64,000 nucleotides of DNA from DATJIG01 sp050260515 (lineage in GTDB: Bacteria; Pseudomonadota; Alphaproteobacteria; SMXQ01). The notes under the pieces are model-generated. The model was not told the origin of the DNA, searched no databases, and saw only the letters and a list, made by a program, of their open reading frames with translations. The translations under genes were made by a program, and so were the position numbers. Positions 7,381-16,140 of the stretch are shown here, one piece after another; positions within the stretch are counted from its first letter, which is position 1; each line of letters opens with the position of its first letter. Where the stretch lies: NCBI GenBank assembly GCA_050260515.1, contig JBLNCI010000043.1, positions 124,001 through 188,000 on the forward strand, in the 5' to 3' direction.

Positions 7381-9457
7381 TGAGGAAGCTGGTCACGGCG
7401 CGGCGCAGCGCCGCAGCCTCCAGACCGAGACCTTCCACCGTGGCGAGCACCTTGCTCGCCGCGTTGCCGGTCTCGTCGGCCACCGTGCGGACCCCGCCGA
7501 TGCTCTCGTTCACGCCGGTCGCACCCTCGCGGGCGCCGCCGACGTTGCGCGAGATCTCGGTCGTCGCGGCACTCTGCTCCTCGACCGCGGCGGCGATCGA
7601 GCCGGCAATCGCGCTGATCTCCTCGACCGCGCCGACAATGGCGGCGATCGCGGAGACCGTCTCGGCGGTCGACTTTTGGATGCCGCCCAGCCGCTGCGAG
7701 ATGTCGTCGGTCGCCTTGGCGGTCTCGTTCGCAAGCGCCTTGACCTCCGACGCGACCACGGCGAAGCCCTTGCCGGCAGCACCGGCGCGGGCGGCCTCGA
7801 TGGTGGCGTTGAGCGCCAGCATGTTGGTCTGCCCGGCGATCGCGCCGATGGTCTCGATGATCTCGCCGATCTTGTCGGCCGACTGCTTGAGGACCTCGAC
7901 CGACTTGCGAGTGCCGCGGGCGTCCTCAACGGCGCGCGACGACTTCGCCGCGGTGTCGGACACCTGCTTCGAGATCTCCTGGATCGACGACGCGAGCTGA
8001 TCGGTCGCGGCCGCGACCATCTGCACGCTGCCCAGCGCGGTGTCGGACGCCTTGGCGGCGGTCGAGACCTGCGACCGCGTCTGGTCGGCGATCGCGGCCA
8101 TGCTCTCGGCGGCGCCGCGGAGGTCGTCGGACGACGACGCGAGGCGGCCGAGCATTCCGGCGACCTGGTCCTCGAACTCCTTCGCGCGCTTCTCGATCTG
8201 GCGCGCCCGCTCGGCGCGCTGCTCGGCGCGTTCGGCGGCTTCCTTGGTCAAACGCTCCTGTGCGGTCCGCTGCTCTTCGGCTTCCTTTGCGAGCTGCGCG
8301 TTGCGGATCAGGTTGTCCTTGAACACCTGGACGGCCTCGGCCATCGCCCCGAGCTCGGCGCCGTGGTTGCGGGCCGGGATGTCGGTGTTGGTGTTGCCGT
8401 CGGCGAGCTTGCGCATGGCGATGGTCATCGCCTTCACCGGGCGGGCGATGCCGGTGCCCATGGTGATCGCAAGCAGACAGGCGATGACGGTGGCGATGGC
8501 GGCGATCCCGAGCGTCAGCTTGAGCGCGGTACCGGCGGCGCCGGTCGCCTGATCGGCGAGTTCCTGCTGGTTCTCGCGGAGCACGTCCACCACTTTGTCG
8601 ATGCGCTGGAGCACGTCGGTGTCGAAGCGCTCGACCGTGCCCGACATGATCCGATCGCGCGAGGCGACGAGATCACCGACCGAGGAGATCGCGGCGTTGT
8701 ACGCGACGATATCGTTGGCCACGTCCTCGAGCTTGGACTTCAGGTCCGGGACCTTCTCGGCAAAATCGCGCAGCAGCTTCTCGGCGCGCTTGCCTTCGTT
8801 GCGCGAGCGCAGCGAGGTCGCTTCCGAGGCTTCGAGAATCGTCTTCTGGATGCCCCACGCGGAGACGAGGAAGGCGTTGAGCGCCTGGCCGGTGACGCTG
8901 GCGACCTCGGCCTGGTTCTTCTCCTCGGCGGCGCGCTGGAGCGTCGAGAGATCGCGCTCGATCTTGGAGCCCAGGCGGTTGAGCGCCTCTTCCATCAGTT
9001 CGTTACGCTTGAGCTGCAGCTCGATGAGCTTCTCGAAGCCCTCGCTGTACTTGGTGATGGCGGTGTTAAGCGCCGTGAACGACTCGGTCAGTTCCTCGTC
9101 GCCGGCGAAATCATCGGCCAGCACCTTCATCGCCTCGTTGGCCTTCAGGACCTGCGCCCGGCCCTCGATGACGTTGGTGATGTCGCCGGTGATCATGAAC
9201 TGGCGCACGTTGCTCTGGACGCGCAGCGCGGCGCTCTGGAGATCGGCCGAGGTCGAGATGTCGCGCGAGAGCCGCAGGTAGCGACCGAAGTCGGAGGCGA
9301 CCCCCGAGAGCGACACCGCGCCAAGGCCGCTGATGACGACAATCAGCAGCACGACCGCGCCGAAGCCGCCGTAGGCCTTCCACGCGATGCTGATGCGGTT
9401 CAGCGACAGCCACTTCGGCATACGCGGGCGGAAGCGAAGCTTGGACAGGGCCACCAT
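7361..9457 (-). CDS. Methyl-accepting chemotaxis protein
   Basis: The 698-residue receptor has a first membrane helix at about residues 28-50, a long helical periplasmic region of about 260 residues, a second membrane helix at about 314-334, a HAMP domain and a cytoplasmic signalling domain. The signalling hairpin tip (QTNMLALNATIEAARAG, about residues 540-556) is canonical. The frame is open further upstream, but the ATG at MVALSK follows GGGGAAAAACG and is preferred. It sits alone, without che genes nearby. A perfect TTAA-N7-TTAAC motif lies about 100 bp upstream, which suggests cell-cycle (CtrA) control. The ligand is unknown. Confidence 0.95.
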   Translation of the reverse strand: MVALSKLRFRPRMPKWLSLNRISIAWKAYGGFGAVVLLIVVISGLGAVSLSGVASDFGRYLRLSRDISTSADLQSAALRVQSNVRQFMITGDITNVIEGRAQVLKANEAMKVLADDFAGDEELTESFTALNTAITKYSEGFEKLIELQLKRNELMEEALNRLGSKIERDLSTLQRAAEEKNQAEVASVTGQALNAFLVSAWGIQKTILEASEATSLRSRNEGKRAEKLLRDFAEKVPDLKSKLEDVANDIVAYNAAISSVGDLVASRDRIMSGTVERFDTDVLQRIDKVVDVLRENQQELADQATGAAGTALKLTLGIAAIATVIACLLAITMGTGIARPVKAMTIAMRKLADGNTNTDIPARNHGAELGAMAEAVQVFKDNLIRNAQLAKEAEEQRTAQERLTKEAAERAEQRAERARQIEKRAKEFEDQVAGMLGRLASSSDDLRGAAESMAAIADQTRSQVSTAAKASDTALGSVQMVAAATDQLASSIQEISKQVSDTAAKSSRAVEDARGTRKSVEVLKQSADKIGEIIETIGAIAGQTNMLALNATIEAARAGAAGKGFAVVASEVKALANETAKATDDISQRLGGIQKSTAETVSAIAAIVGAVEEISAIAGSIAAAVEEQSAATTEISRNVGGAREGATGVNESIGGVRTVADETGNAASKVLATVEGLGLEAAALRRAVTSFLTEIKAA

Positions 9458-9556
9458 CGTTTTTCCCCAGAACAGAAGTTGCGCAATGAGTCGCACGCAC
9501 GAGCCGAACGGTCGGTCCGCGACGGCGCCGTTTCGCAGTAATCTGCGGGAGGCCGA

Positions 9557-9572
9557 TTAAACGAGGGTTAAC
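9557..9572 (-). promoter_or_regulatory. Predicted CtrA binding site
   Basis: The sequence is TTAA, seven bases, TTAAC, an exact match to the full alphaproteobacterial CtrA consensus. It lies 100 bp upstream of the chemotaxis receptor start, in the only promoter region of that gene. CtrA is known to control flagellar and chemotaxis genes in this class. Confidence 0.6.
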
Positions 9573-9636
9573 AGCCCGTGATTTCTTGTCGCACGGGTCT
9601 GTGCGGCACTTCGGCGTCGGGGCTCTGGAGAGGGGA

Positions 9637-9713
9637 TGGGGCGAGTGACCGGGATCGAACCGGCGACATCCAGAACCACAATCTGGCGCTCTACCAACTG
9701 AGCTACACCCGCC
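9637..9713 (-). tRNA. tRNA-His (GTG anticodon)
   Basis: On the minus strand a complete cloverleaf folds: acceptor stem GCGGGTG with CACTCGC (one G-T pair), D arm GCTC-AGTTGGTA-GAGC, anticodon stem CCAGA-TTGTGGT-TCTGG with anticodon GTG, five-base variable loop, and T arm with TTCGATC. The discriminator is C73 and CCA is encoded (9637-9639). The base before the acceptor stem (9713) is G, giving the G-1:C73 pair that HisRS normally recognises. Confidence 0.97.
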
Positions 9714-9750
9714 GCAACGCCGAGGCTTGCGGCGCTATCTTGCGCGCGCG

Positions 9751-9780
9751 CCTCTTTAGCGGCAACGGCGCGCGTGCGTC
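9751..9780 (-). promoter_or_regulatory. Candidate promoter of tRNA-His
   Basis: On the minus strand TTGACG (-35) is followed after 18 bases by TAAAGA (-10). This would start transcription about 30 bases before the tRNA. The -35 is good and the -10 is moderate. Confidence 0.4.
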
Positions 9781-10071
9781 AATGACGAAACCCGGACCGA
9801 GCCGCGTGATCTGACGCTCCGGTCCGCCGCCTGACCGCGCCGAACGCGACAGCCGGAGCTGTCCGCCGGCGAGCGGTCCTGACGTTCCTGGCCCGGTCAC
9901 GGCCGAGGCGCCATTCGCTCATACGGGCGCCGCAAAGCGCCTGCCCTCAACATGGGCAGGGCAGATGATTAAAAAATAAGCACTTGCCTAAAATATGCCT
10001 CAAGCGATGGTCCGCTATACGGCCGAGCCTCTGTTTTCGCGGGGTTTTCCGGCCAAATCAGCAGTCCCGAT

Positions 10072-10088
10072 TTGGCACGCGCCATGCT
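10072..10088 (+). promoter_or_regulatory. Sigma-54 (RpoN) type promoter of glnB-glnA
   Basis: TTGGCACGCGCCATGCT carries the -24 GG and -12 GC separated by exactly ten bases, with the TGGCAC half intact and ATGC in place of TTGC. Transcription would start near 10099, about 70 bases before glnB. Nitrogen-controlled sigma-54 promoters in front of glnB-glnA are well known in alphaproteobacteria. Confidence 0.72.
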
Positions 10089-10170
10089 ATCAGCATCGGC
10101 CGAAAGCACGTGCCGGCCACGGTCGCGGCGGGGACGCCCCATGCCCCGCAACCGGCATTAAGGGAATGTC

Positions 10171-10509
10171 ATGAAAAAGATCGAAGCGATCATCAAGCCG
10201 TTCAAGCTCGACGAAGTGAAGGAAGCCCTGCACGAGATCGGCCTCCAGGGCATGACGGTGACCGAGACCAAGGGCTTCGGTCGCCAGAAGGGACATACCG
10301 AGCTCTATCGCGGCGCCGAGTACGTGGTCGACTTCCTGCCGAAGGTGAAGATCGAGATCGTCATGGACGATTCGATGGTCGAGCGCGCCATCGAGGCGAT
10401 CACCCAGGCCGCCCGCACCGGCCGCATCGGCGACGGCAAGATCTTCGTCTCCACCGTCGACGAGGTCATCCGCATCCGCACCGGCGAGAAGGGCCGCGAC
10501 GCCGTCTGA
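10171..10509 (+). CDS. glnB: Nitrogen regulatory protein PII
   Basis: The 112-residue protein is a full-length PII protein. It begins MKKIEAIIKPFKLDEVKEAL. The T-loop carries the uridylylation tyrosine at position 51 (ELYRGAEYVVDF). The B- and C-loop signatures TGRIGDGKIFV and EVIRIRTGE bind ATP and 2-oxoglutarate. PII reports nitrogen status by switching between uridylylated and free forms and controls GlnE, NtrB and AmtB. It is followed by glnA after 86 bp, the usual alphaproteobacterial arrangement, and preceded by a sigma-54 type promoter. AAGGGAA precedes the start. Confidence 0.98.
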   Translation: MKKIEAIIKPFKLDEVKEALHEIGLQGMTVTETKGFGRQKGHTELYRGAEYVVDFLPKVKIEIVMDDSMVERAIEAITQAARTGRIGDGKIFVSTVDEVIRIRTGEKGRDAV

Positions 10510-10595
10510 GTCGCTCCCCGCGACCTCCACCTCTCGGTCACACGAAGACCAACCGATAACACCTACACACACCTACACAGAAGGGAACATCATCG

Positions 10596-12011
10596 ATGTC
10601 CGACGCTGACGTGAAAAAAGTCCTGCAGATGATCAAGGACAACGACGTCAAATACGTCGATTTCCGTTTCACCGATCCGCGCGGCAAGTGGCACCACACG
10701 GCGCAGCACGTCCGCACCATCGACGAGGGCACGCTGTCCGAGGGCATCATGTTCGACGGCTCCTCGATCGGCGGCTGGAAGGGCATTCAGGAATCCGACA
10801 TGAGCCTGATCCCGGACTGCGCGACCGCGGTGATGGATCCGTTCGCCGCCCAGCCGCAACTGATCCTGTTCTGCGACGTCTTCGAGCCGCTCACCGGCCA
10901 GCCGTACGCCCGCGACCCGCGCTCGATCATCAAGAAGGCGGACGCCTATCTGAAGCAGACCGGCATCGGCGACACGGTGTTCTTCGGCCCCGAGGCCGAG
11001 TTCTTCGTGTTCGACGACGTCCGCTACCAGGTGACGATGAACGCCGTGTCCTACGAGGTCGACGGCGAGGAAGGCCCGTGGAACAGCGCCAAGGCGCTGC
11101 CCGAGGGCAACTCCGGCCATCGCCCGGGCGTGAAGGGCGGCTACTTCCCGGTCGCGCCGGTCGACTCCGCGGTGGACCTCCGCGCCGAGATGCTCACCGT
11201 CATGGGCGACATGGGCCTCGACATCGAGAAGCATCACCACGAGGTCGCGACGAACCAGCACGAGCTCGGCATGAAGTTCGGCACGATGCTGACCATGGCC
11301 GACCAGATGCAGATCTATAAGTACGTCGTGCAGATGGTCGCGCACTCCTACGGCAAGACGGCGACGTTCATGCCGAAGCCGATCAAGGGCGACAACGGCT
11401 CGGGCATGCATTGCCATCAGTCGATCTGGAAGGGCGGCAAGCCGCTGTTCGCGGGCTCGGGGTATGCCGACCTCTCCGAGACGGCGCTCTACTACATCGG
11501 CGGCATCATCAAGCACGCCAAGGCGATCAACGCCTTCACCAACCCGACCACCAACAGCTACAAGCGCCTGATCCCGGGCTTCGAGGCTCCGGTGCTCCTC
11601 GCCTACTCGGCGCGCAACCGCTCGGCCTCGTGCCGCATCCCGGTCGCGTCGAACCCCAAGGCGAAGCGCGTCGAGGTCCGCTTCCCGGATCCGCTGGCGA
11701 ACCCGTACCTCGCGTTCGCGTCGATGCTCATGGCCGGAATTGACGGCATCCAGAACAAGATCCATCCGGGCGACCCGATGGACAAGAACCTCTACGACCT
11801 GCCGCCGGAGGAGCTGAAGAACATCCCGACGGTGTGCGGGAGCCTGCGCGAGGCGCTCCAGGCGCTCGACGCGGACCGCGCGTTCCTGAAGAAGGGCGAC
11901 GTGTTCACCGACGACCAGATCGACGCCTACCTCGAGCTGAAGTGGGAAGAGGTCTACAACTTCGAGCACACGCCGCACCCGATCGAGTACGCGATGTACT
12001 ACTCGTCGTAA
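10596..12011 (+). CDS. glnA: Glutamine synthetase type I
   Basis: The 471-residue protein is a full-length GSI-beta enzyme that makes glutamine from glutamate, ammonia and ATP. Visible signatures are MFDGSSIGGWKGIQESDM (residues 52-69), GPEAEFFVFD (131-140), the ATP loop KPIKGDNGSGMHCHQS (261-276), NRSASCRIP (341-349) and the adenylylation tyrosine at residue 400 in KNLYDLPPEE. The last indicates control by GlnE. It is co-transcribed with glnB and ends before a strong terminator. AAGGGAA lies about ten bases before the ATG. Confidence 0.98.
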   Translation: MSDADVKKVLQMIKDNDVKYVDFRFTDPRGKWHHTAQHVRTIDEGTLSEGIMFDGSSIGGWKGIQESDMSLIPDCATAVMDPFAAQPQLILFCDVFEPLTGQPYARDPRSIIKKADAYLKQTGIGDTVFFGPEAEFFVFDDVRYQVTMNAVSYEVDGEEGPWNSAKALPEGNSGHRPGVKGGYFPVAPVDSAVDLRAEMLTVMGDMGLDIEKHHHEVATNQHELGMKFGTMLTMADQMQIYKYVVQMVAHSYGKTATFMPKPIKGDNGSGMHCHQSIWKGGKPLFAGSGYADLSETALYYIGGIIKHAKAINAFTNPTTNSYKRLIPGFEAPVLLAYSARNRSASCRIPVASNPKAKRVEVRFPDPLANPYLAFASMLMAGIDGIQNKIHPGDPMDKNLYDLPPEELKNIPTVCGSLREALQALDADRAFLKKGDVFTDDQIDAYLELKWEEVYNFEHTPHPIEYAMYYSS

Positions 12012-12036
12012 GCGACGGCGTCCTCGGGACGATCGA

Positions 12037-12066
12037 GGGGCCACCCGCAAGGGTGGCCCCTTTTTT
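12037..12066 (+). terminator. Rho-independent terminator of glnB-glnA
   Basis: A perfect 10-bp stem (GGGGCCACCC with GGGTGGCCCC) with a GCAA tetraloop is followed directly by six T. It lies 25 bp after the glnA stop. Confidence 0.95.
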
Positions 12067-12160
12067 CTTTTCTTGTCGGTCGTTTGCCGGCGCGGAAAGT
12101 TGCCTCGGACCTTTCGGTGTTTCGCCGATTATCATCGGGCCCGATCACCGGAGGAACGCC

Positions 12161-12823
12161 ATGCCCGGCCACCGTCTCAAGCTGACCAATGCGCTCTACG
12201 ACTACATCGCCGAGATGTCGGCGCAGGAGACCGACGTCCAGCGCTGCCTCCGCGCCGAAACCCGGAAGATGCGCGGCGCGCAGATGCAGATCAGCCCCGA
12301 GCAGGGCCAGTTCATGGCGCTCCTCGTCGAGTTGATCGGAGCCCGACGGACGATCGAGATCGGGACCTACACCGGCTACAGCACGCTCGCCGTCGCCATG
12401 GCCCTGCCCGACGACGGCCGTGTCATCGCCTGCGACGTGAGCGAGGAATGGACGGCGGTTGCGCGCCGCCACTGGCGCGATGCGGGAGTCGACCGCAAGA
12501 TCGATCTCCGTCTGCAGCCCGCGCTGACCACGCTCGACCGGCTCCTCGCCGACGGCGAGGCCGGGCGATTCGACTTCGCCTTCATCGACGCCGACAAGGA
12601 GAACTACGACGCCTACTACGAGCGCGCGCTCAGGCTCCTGCGCACCGGCGGGCTGATCGCGATCGACAACGTGCTGTGGGGCGGAGCGGTGATCGACTCG
12701 AGCGACCGCACCAAGGACACGCGCGCGATCCGCGCGCTCAACAAGAAGCTCCGCGACGACGAACGTGTGACCGTCAGCCTGACGCCGATCGGCGACGGCC
12801 TGACGCTCGCGCGGAAGCGGTAG
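12161..12823 (+). CDS. Class I SAM-dependent O-methyltransferase (Methyltransf_3)
   Basis: The 220-residue protein matches the caffeoyl-CoA/catechol O-methyltransferase-like family. It has an N-terminal helical part, then the SAM motif TIEIGTYTGYSTLAVAMAL (about 64-82), VIACDVSEEW, the metal-binding FDFAFIDADKENYDAYYE, and GGLIAIDNVLWGG. These enzymes methylate a hydroxyl of a catechol-type substrate with Mg2+. GGAGGAACGCC precedes the ATG. It is alone between the glnA terminator and a convergent hemerythrin-like gene. The substrate is not known. Confidence 0.92.
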   Translation: MPGHRLKLTNALYDYIAEMSAQETDVQRCLRAETRKMRGAQMQISPEQGQFMALLVELIGARRTIEIGTYTGYSTLAVAMALPDDGRVIACDVSEEWTAVARRHWRDAGVDRKIDLRLQPALTTLDRLLADGEAGRFDFAFIDADKENYDAYYERALRLLRTGGLIAIDNVLWGGAVIDSSDRTKDTRAIRALNKKLRDDERVTVSLTPIGDGLTLARKR

Positions 12824-12835
12824 TCACCCGCAAAG

Positions 12836-13294
12836 CTAACAGGCGTTCGCCGGCAGCACCGCCTTCAGGTAGCGGCCGACCAGGAGCGCCGCCGGGTACA
12901 TCACCTGCTCCTCCGTCTGCGCATGCAGGATCAGCTTCTCGGCAAAGCGGGCGACCTCGGGCTTGCCCTCCGCACCCGCCGCGTCCACCAGCGCGACCAG
13001 CGCGCCGACGATCGCCCGATGCTCCTCCAGCATGGTCGGCAGCTCGGCCTCGAGCTTGTCGGTGAGCGCCAGGACGGCGGCCATACCGGGCGTTGCCGCC
13101 CCGCTCGCCAGCAATCCGAGCAAGCCGAGCGGCGGCAATGCGTACGCCTCCTCCTTGAGGAAGTGCGCGTGCAGAAGCCGCGCGACTTCCTTTGCCGCCT
13201 CTTCGGTGCGACCTCCGGCGCGAGTTGCGCGGGCGAGCAGTTCCTGCAACTCGTGATGCTCGGCCCTGACCGACTCCGGAATGTGGATGTCCAT
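12836..13294 (-). CDS. Hemerythrin-like HHE domain protein
   Basis: The predicted 152-residue helical protein contains spaced histidine and glutamate ligands typical of the HHE cation-binding fold: RAEHHELQE, LLHAHFLKEEAYALPP, MLEEHRAIVGALVAL and LILHAQTEEQVMYPA. Such domains bind a di-iron site and sense or carry oxygen, nitric oxide or iron. The start MDIHIPES is chosen because GGGGAG precedes it and family similarity starts there, although the frame is open upstream. It follows the DUF6448 gene by 13 bp, so the two form an operon. Confidence 0.87.
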   Translation of the reverse strand: MDIHIPESVRAEHHELQELLARATRAGGRTEEAAKEVARLLHAHFLKEEAYALPPLGLLGLLASGAATPGMAAVLALTDKLEAELPTMLEEHRAIVGALVALVDAAGAEGKPEVARFAEKLILHAQTEEQVMYPAALLVGRYLKAVLPANAC

Positions 13295-13307
13295 CTCTGC
13301 GCTCCCC

Positions 13308-13904
13308 TTAGTCCTCGTGATGCGGCGGCGCCTTGCCCAGCAGCAACTGGTGCACTGCCTCCGCGTAGGTGATGAATCCGAGTTCCGCGCTGATGCGCTC
13401 GCGCGCCGCGTCGACATCGGCCTCGCTCGACGGTTCACGCGATGCCTTCTGCAGCTCGCGGACGTGCGCGAGCCGCTCGCCGAGCGCATGCTCGACCTCT
13501 TCGGCGACCACCGCCCGGACGGGCTGGAGATCGCCGGTCTCTACCGCGCGCTCGGCCGCGGGGATCATCGGGCCGAAATCGATCCCGCCTGGCTTGAGCC
13601 CCGTGTACGCCACGCCCTCGCCTGCCCGGTGCAACCTGATCGCCGTTTCGAGGAACGAGCGGTCGGCCAATGCGCGTGCGTCGGGTCCGAGCGCGCGGAC
13701 CTTGCGGGCCTCGGCGAACGACGCCTTCAGCTCCGGCTCGGCATCCGCGGGCGCGTACGGCAGCACGAGGTAGACGTTTCCGGTATCGAGCGCCTTGGCG
13801 ACGGCGTGCGCCACCGGCCCGTCGACGGTGTCGCAATGTGCAAATGCCGCGCGGGGACCGGCCAGCAGGGCCGCGGCGGTGATCAGGATCGCAAGTCGAC
13901 GCAT
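13308..13904 (-). CDS. Secreted DUF6448-family protein
   Basis: The 198-residue product has a signal peptide (MRRLAILITAAALLAGPRAAFA, cleaved before HCDTVDGP). The mature sequence follows the pattern I recall for DUF6448: HCDTxDGPV at the mature N-terminus, ALDTGNVYLVLPY, ETAIRLHRAGEGVAYTGLKP and AERAVETGDL. No function is known for this family. The histidine and cysteine at the mature N-terminus could bind a metal. The ATG is preceded by GGAGG at five bases, which decides against upstream starts. It is co-transcribed with the hemerythrin-like gene. Confidence 0.83.
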   Translation of the reverse strand: MRRLAILITAAALLAGPRAAFAHCDTVDGPVAHAVAKALDTGNVYLVLPYAPADAEPELKASFAEARKVRALGPDARALADRSFLETAIRLHRAGEGVAYTGLKPGGIDFGPMIPAAERAVETGDLQPVRAVVAEEVEHALGERLAHVRELQKASREPSSEADVDAARERISAELGFITYAEAVHQLLLGKAPPHHED

Positions 13905-14154
13905 CGGTGCCTCCATCGCTGATTGTCGTTCAACTTTGCCGCAGAGGCGATGGCCGGCATTGATCTGCCGCAGGGCGACGCGGCTGAGCCGGACGGTGCC
14001 ACGGCCCAGCCTTGCTCGCACGGCCGCCGATCACAGCCATATGAAGCCTTCCGGCGGGCGCCCCGGCCGGACTTTCCCTATATGTAGTGGCGCGCCCCCG
14101 GCGCCCTCCCCTAATATGCCGCCGCGTTAACGACTCAGAGTATCGCATCGCCCA

Positions 14155-16140
14155 ATGGCCGACCTGTTCAGCAAAGCCGCCAAAGCCGCCCCCGCCCGCA
14201 AACCCGCCGCCGACGATGGCTACTCGGCGAAGCACATCGAGGTCCTCGAGGGGCTCGAGCCCGTGCGGCGCCGCCCGGGCATGTACATCGGCGGCACCGA
14301 CACGGCGGCGATGCACCACCTCGTGGCCGAAATCCTCGACAACGCGATGGACGAGGTCGTCGCGGGCTACGCCAAGCGCATCGAGATCGCGGTCGAGAAG
14401 GACAACTGGATCACCATCTCGGATGACGGCCGCGGCATCCCGGTCGATCCCCATCCGAAGTTCAAGAACAAGTCGGCGCTCGAGGTGATCCTCACGACGC
14501 TGCACTCCGGCGGCAAGTTCGACGGCAAGGTCTATCAGACCTCGGGCGGCCTGCACGGCGTCGGCTCGTCCGTCGTCAACGCGCTGTCGGACAAGCTCGA
14601 GGTCGAGGTCGGGCGCGACAAGAAGCTGTGGCGGCAGGAGTACAGCCGCGGCAAGCCCAAGGGCCCGCTCAAGGCCGCCGGCGCGGCGAGCGGACGCGGC
14701 ACGAAGATCCGCTTCCATCCCGACCCCGAGATCTTCGGCGAGGCCGAGTTCAGCGCCCAGCGCCTGTTCCGGATGGCGCGCGCGAAGGCCTACCTGTTCG
14801 CCGGCGCCGAGGTGCGCTGGTCGTGCGATCCGGCGCTGATCGACAAGGACTCCGACGTTCCCGCGCAAGCGGTGCTGAAGTTCCCGGGGGGCCTCGGCGA
14901 TTATCTGTCGGGCCTCGTCAACGGACGCGGCACGCTGACCGAGAAGCCGTTCGTCGAGCAGGCCGACCTGCCCGACGAGGCGGGCCGCGTCGAGTGGGCG
15001 ATCGCGTGGCCCGAGGACGGCGACGGCCAGGTCTCGTCCTACTGCAACACCGTTCCGACTCCCGAAGGCGGCAGCCACGTCGCCGGCCTGCGCTCCGGCC
15101 TGACCCGCGCGCTCAAGGCCTACGGCGATCTGACCGGCAAGCGCGGCGCCTCGGCGATCACCGCCGACGACGTGATGGACGGCGCCGTCGTCGTGCTGTC
15201 GCTGTTCTTCCGCAACCCGCAGTTCCAGGGCCAGACCAAGGAGAAGCTCGCGAGCCCCGAGGCCGGACGCCTCGTCGAGGCGGTGGTGAAGGATCACCTC
15301 GATCACTGGCTCACCGGCGATCCCAAGAGCGCGGACGAGCTGCTCGCCCGCATCATCGAGCGCGCCGAAGAGCGCGCCCGCGCCAAGAAGGCGATCGAGT
15401 TCTCGCGCAAGACGGCGACCCGCAAGCTCCGCCTGCCCGGCAAGCTCGCCGACTGCTCGCGCGAGAACGCCGAGGGCACCGAGCTGTTCCTGGTCGAGGG
15501 CGACTCGGCCGGCGGATCGGCGAAATCCGCGCGCGATCGCGAGACCCAGGCGGTGCTCCCGCTCCGCGGCAAGATCCTCAACGTCGCGACGGCGTCGATC
15601 GACAAGTTCCAGGGCAACCAGGAGCTCGCCGACCTCGTCCAGGCGATGGGCTGCGGCATCCGCGACCAGTTCGTGGTCGAGAAGCTCCGCTACGAGCGCA
15701 TCATCATCATGACGGACGCCGACGTCGACGGCGCGCACATCGCCTCGCTCCTCATCACCTTCTTCTATCGCGAGATGCGCGGCCTCATCGAGGCGGGCCG
15801 CCTCTACCTCGCCCAGCCGCCGCTCTACCGCATCACCCAGGGCGGCACGACCGTCTATGCGCGCGACGACGCCCACAAGGACGAGCTGCTGCGCACCTCG
15901 TTCAAGGGACGCGGCAAGATCGAGATCAGCCGCTTCAAGGGCCTCGGCGAGATGCCGCCGGCGTCGCTCAAGGAAACGACGATGGACCCCACCAAGCGCA
16001 CGCTGCTGCGGGTCGTCATTCCGCAGGGCGAGACCGGGTTCACCGCCCAACGCGTCGAGAGCCTGATGGGACGCAAGCCGGAGCTCCGGCTCGCGTTCAT
16101 CCAGGAGCACGCGCGCGAGGCGCAGAACCTCGACGTCTGA
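14155..16140 (+). CDS. parE: DNA topoisomerase IV subunit B
   Basis: The 661-residue protein is a type IIA topoisomerase ATPase subunit. The GHKL ATPase part shows RRRPGMYIGGTD, AEILDNAMDEV, DDGRGIPVDPHP and TSGGLHGVGSSVVNALS. The TOPRIM domain has FLVEGDSAGGSAKSARDR (about 445) and MTDADVDGAHIASLL (about 519), and the C-terminal end is LMGRKPELRLAFIQ. Length and lack of an insert favour ParE over GyrB. With ParC it decatenates daughter chromosomes. parC is not in the window. The start has little Shine-Dalgarno. Its stop codon lies inside a 15-bp tandem duplication. Confidence 0.95.
   Translation: MADLFSKAAKAAPARKPAADDGYSAKHIEVLEGLEPVRRRPGMYIGGTDTAAMHHLVAEILDNAMDEVVAGYAKRIEIAVEKDNWITISDDGRGIPVDPHPKFKNKSALEVILTTLHSGGKFDGKVYQTSGGLHGVGSSVVNALSDKLEVEVGRDKKLWRQEYSRGKPKGPLKAAGAASGRGTKIRFHPDPEIFGEAEFSAQRLFRMARAKAYLFAGAEVRWSCDPALIDKDSDVPAQAVLKFPGGLGDYLSGLVNGRGTLTEKPFVEQADLPDEAGRVEWAIAWPEDGDGQVSSYCNTVPTPEGGSHVAGLRSGLTRALKAYGDLTGKRGASAITADDVMDGAVVVLSLFFRNPQFQGQTKEKLASPEAGRLVEAVVKDHLDHWLTGDPKSADELLARIIERAEERARAKKAIEFSRKTATRKLRLPGKLADCSRENAEGTELFLVEGDSAGGSAKSARDRETQAVLPLRGKILNVATASIDKFQGNQELADLVQAMGCGIRDQFVVEKLRYERIIIMTDADVDGAHIASLLITFFYREMRGLIEAGRLYLAQPPLYRITQGGTTVYARDDAHKDELLRTSFKGRGKIEISRFKGLGEMPPASLKETTMDPTKRTLLRVVIPQGETGFTAQRVESLMGRKPELRLAFIQEHAREAQNLDV

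Larger units (their letters stand above)
9714..10170. other. Intergenic region between tRNA-His and glnB
   Basis: This 457-bp region has no credible gene. Its left end holds the likely tRNA-His promoter and its right end the sigma-54 type promoter of glnB. In between is an AT-richer patch around 9966-10000. A GCCC/GGGC inverted repeat lies around 9943-9962. No clear NtrC site was found by eye. Confidence 0.6.

Noticed and set aside
7301..9541. A 746-codon open frame opposite the chemotaxis receptor
   Set aside because: Codon-position shadow of the receptor gene, whose domains are unambiguous.
13930..16110. A 726-codon open frame opposite parE
   Set aside because: Shadow of parE; Leu/Glu/Arg pattern without family signatures.
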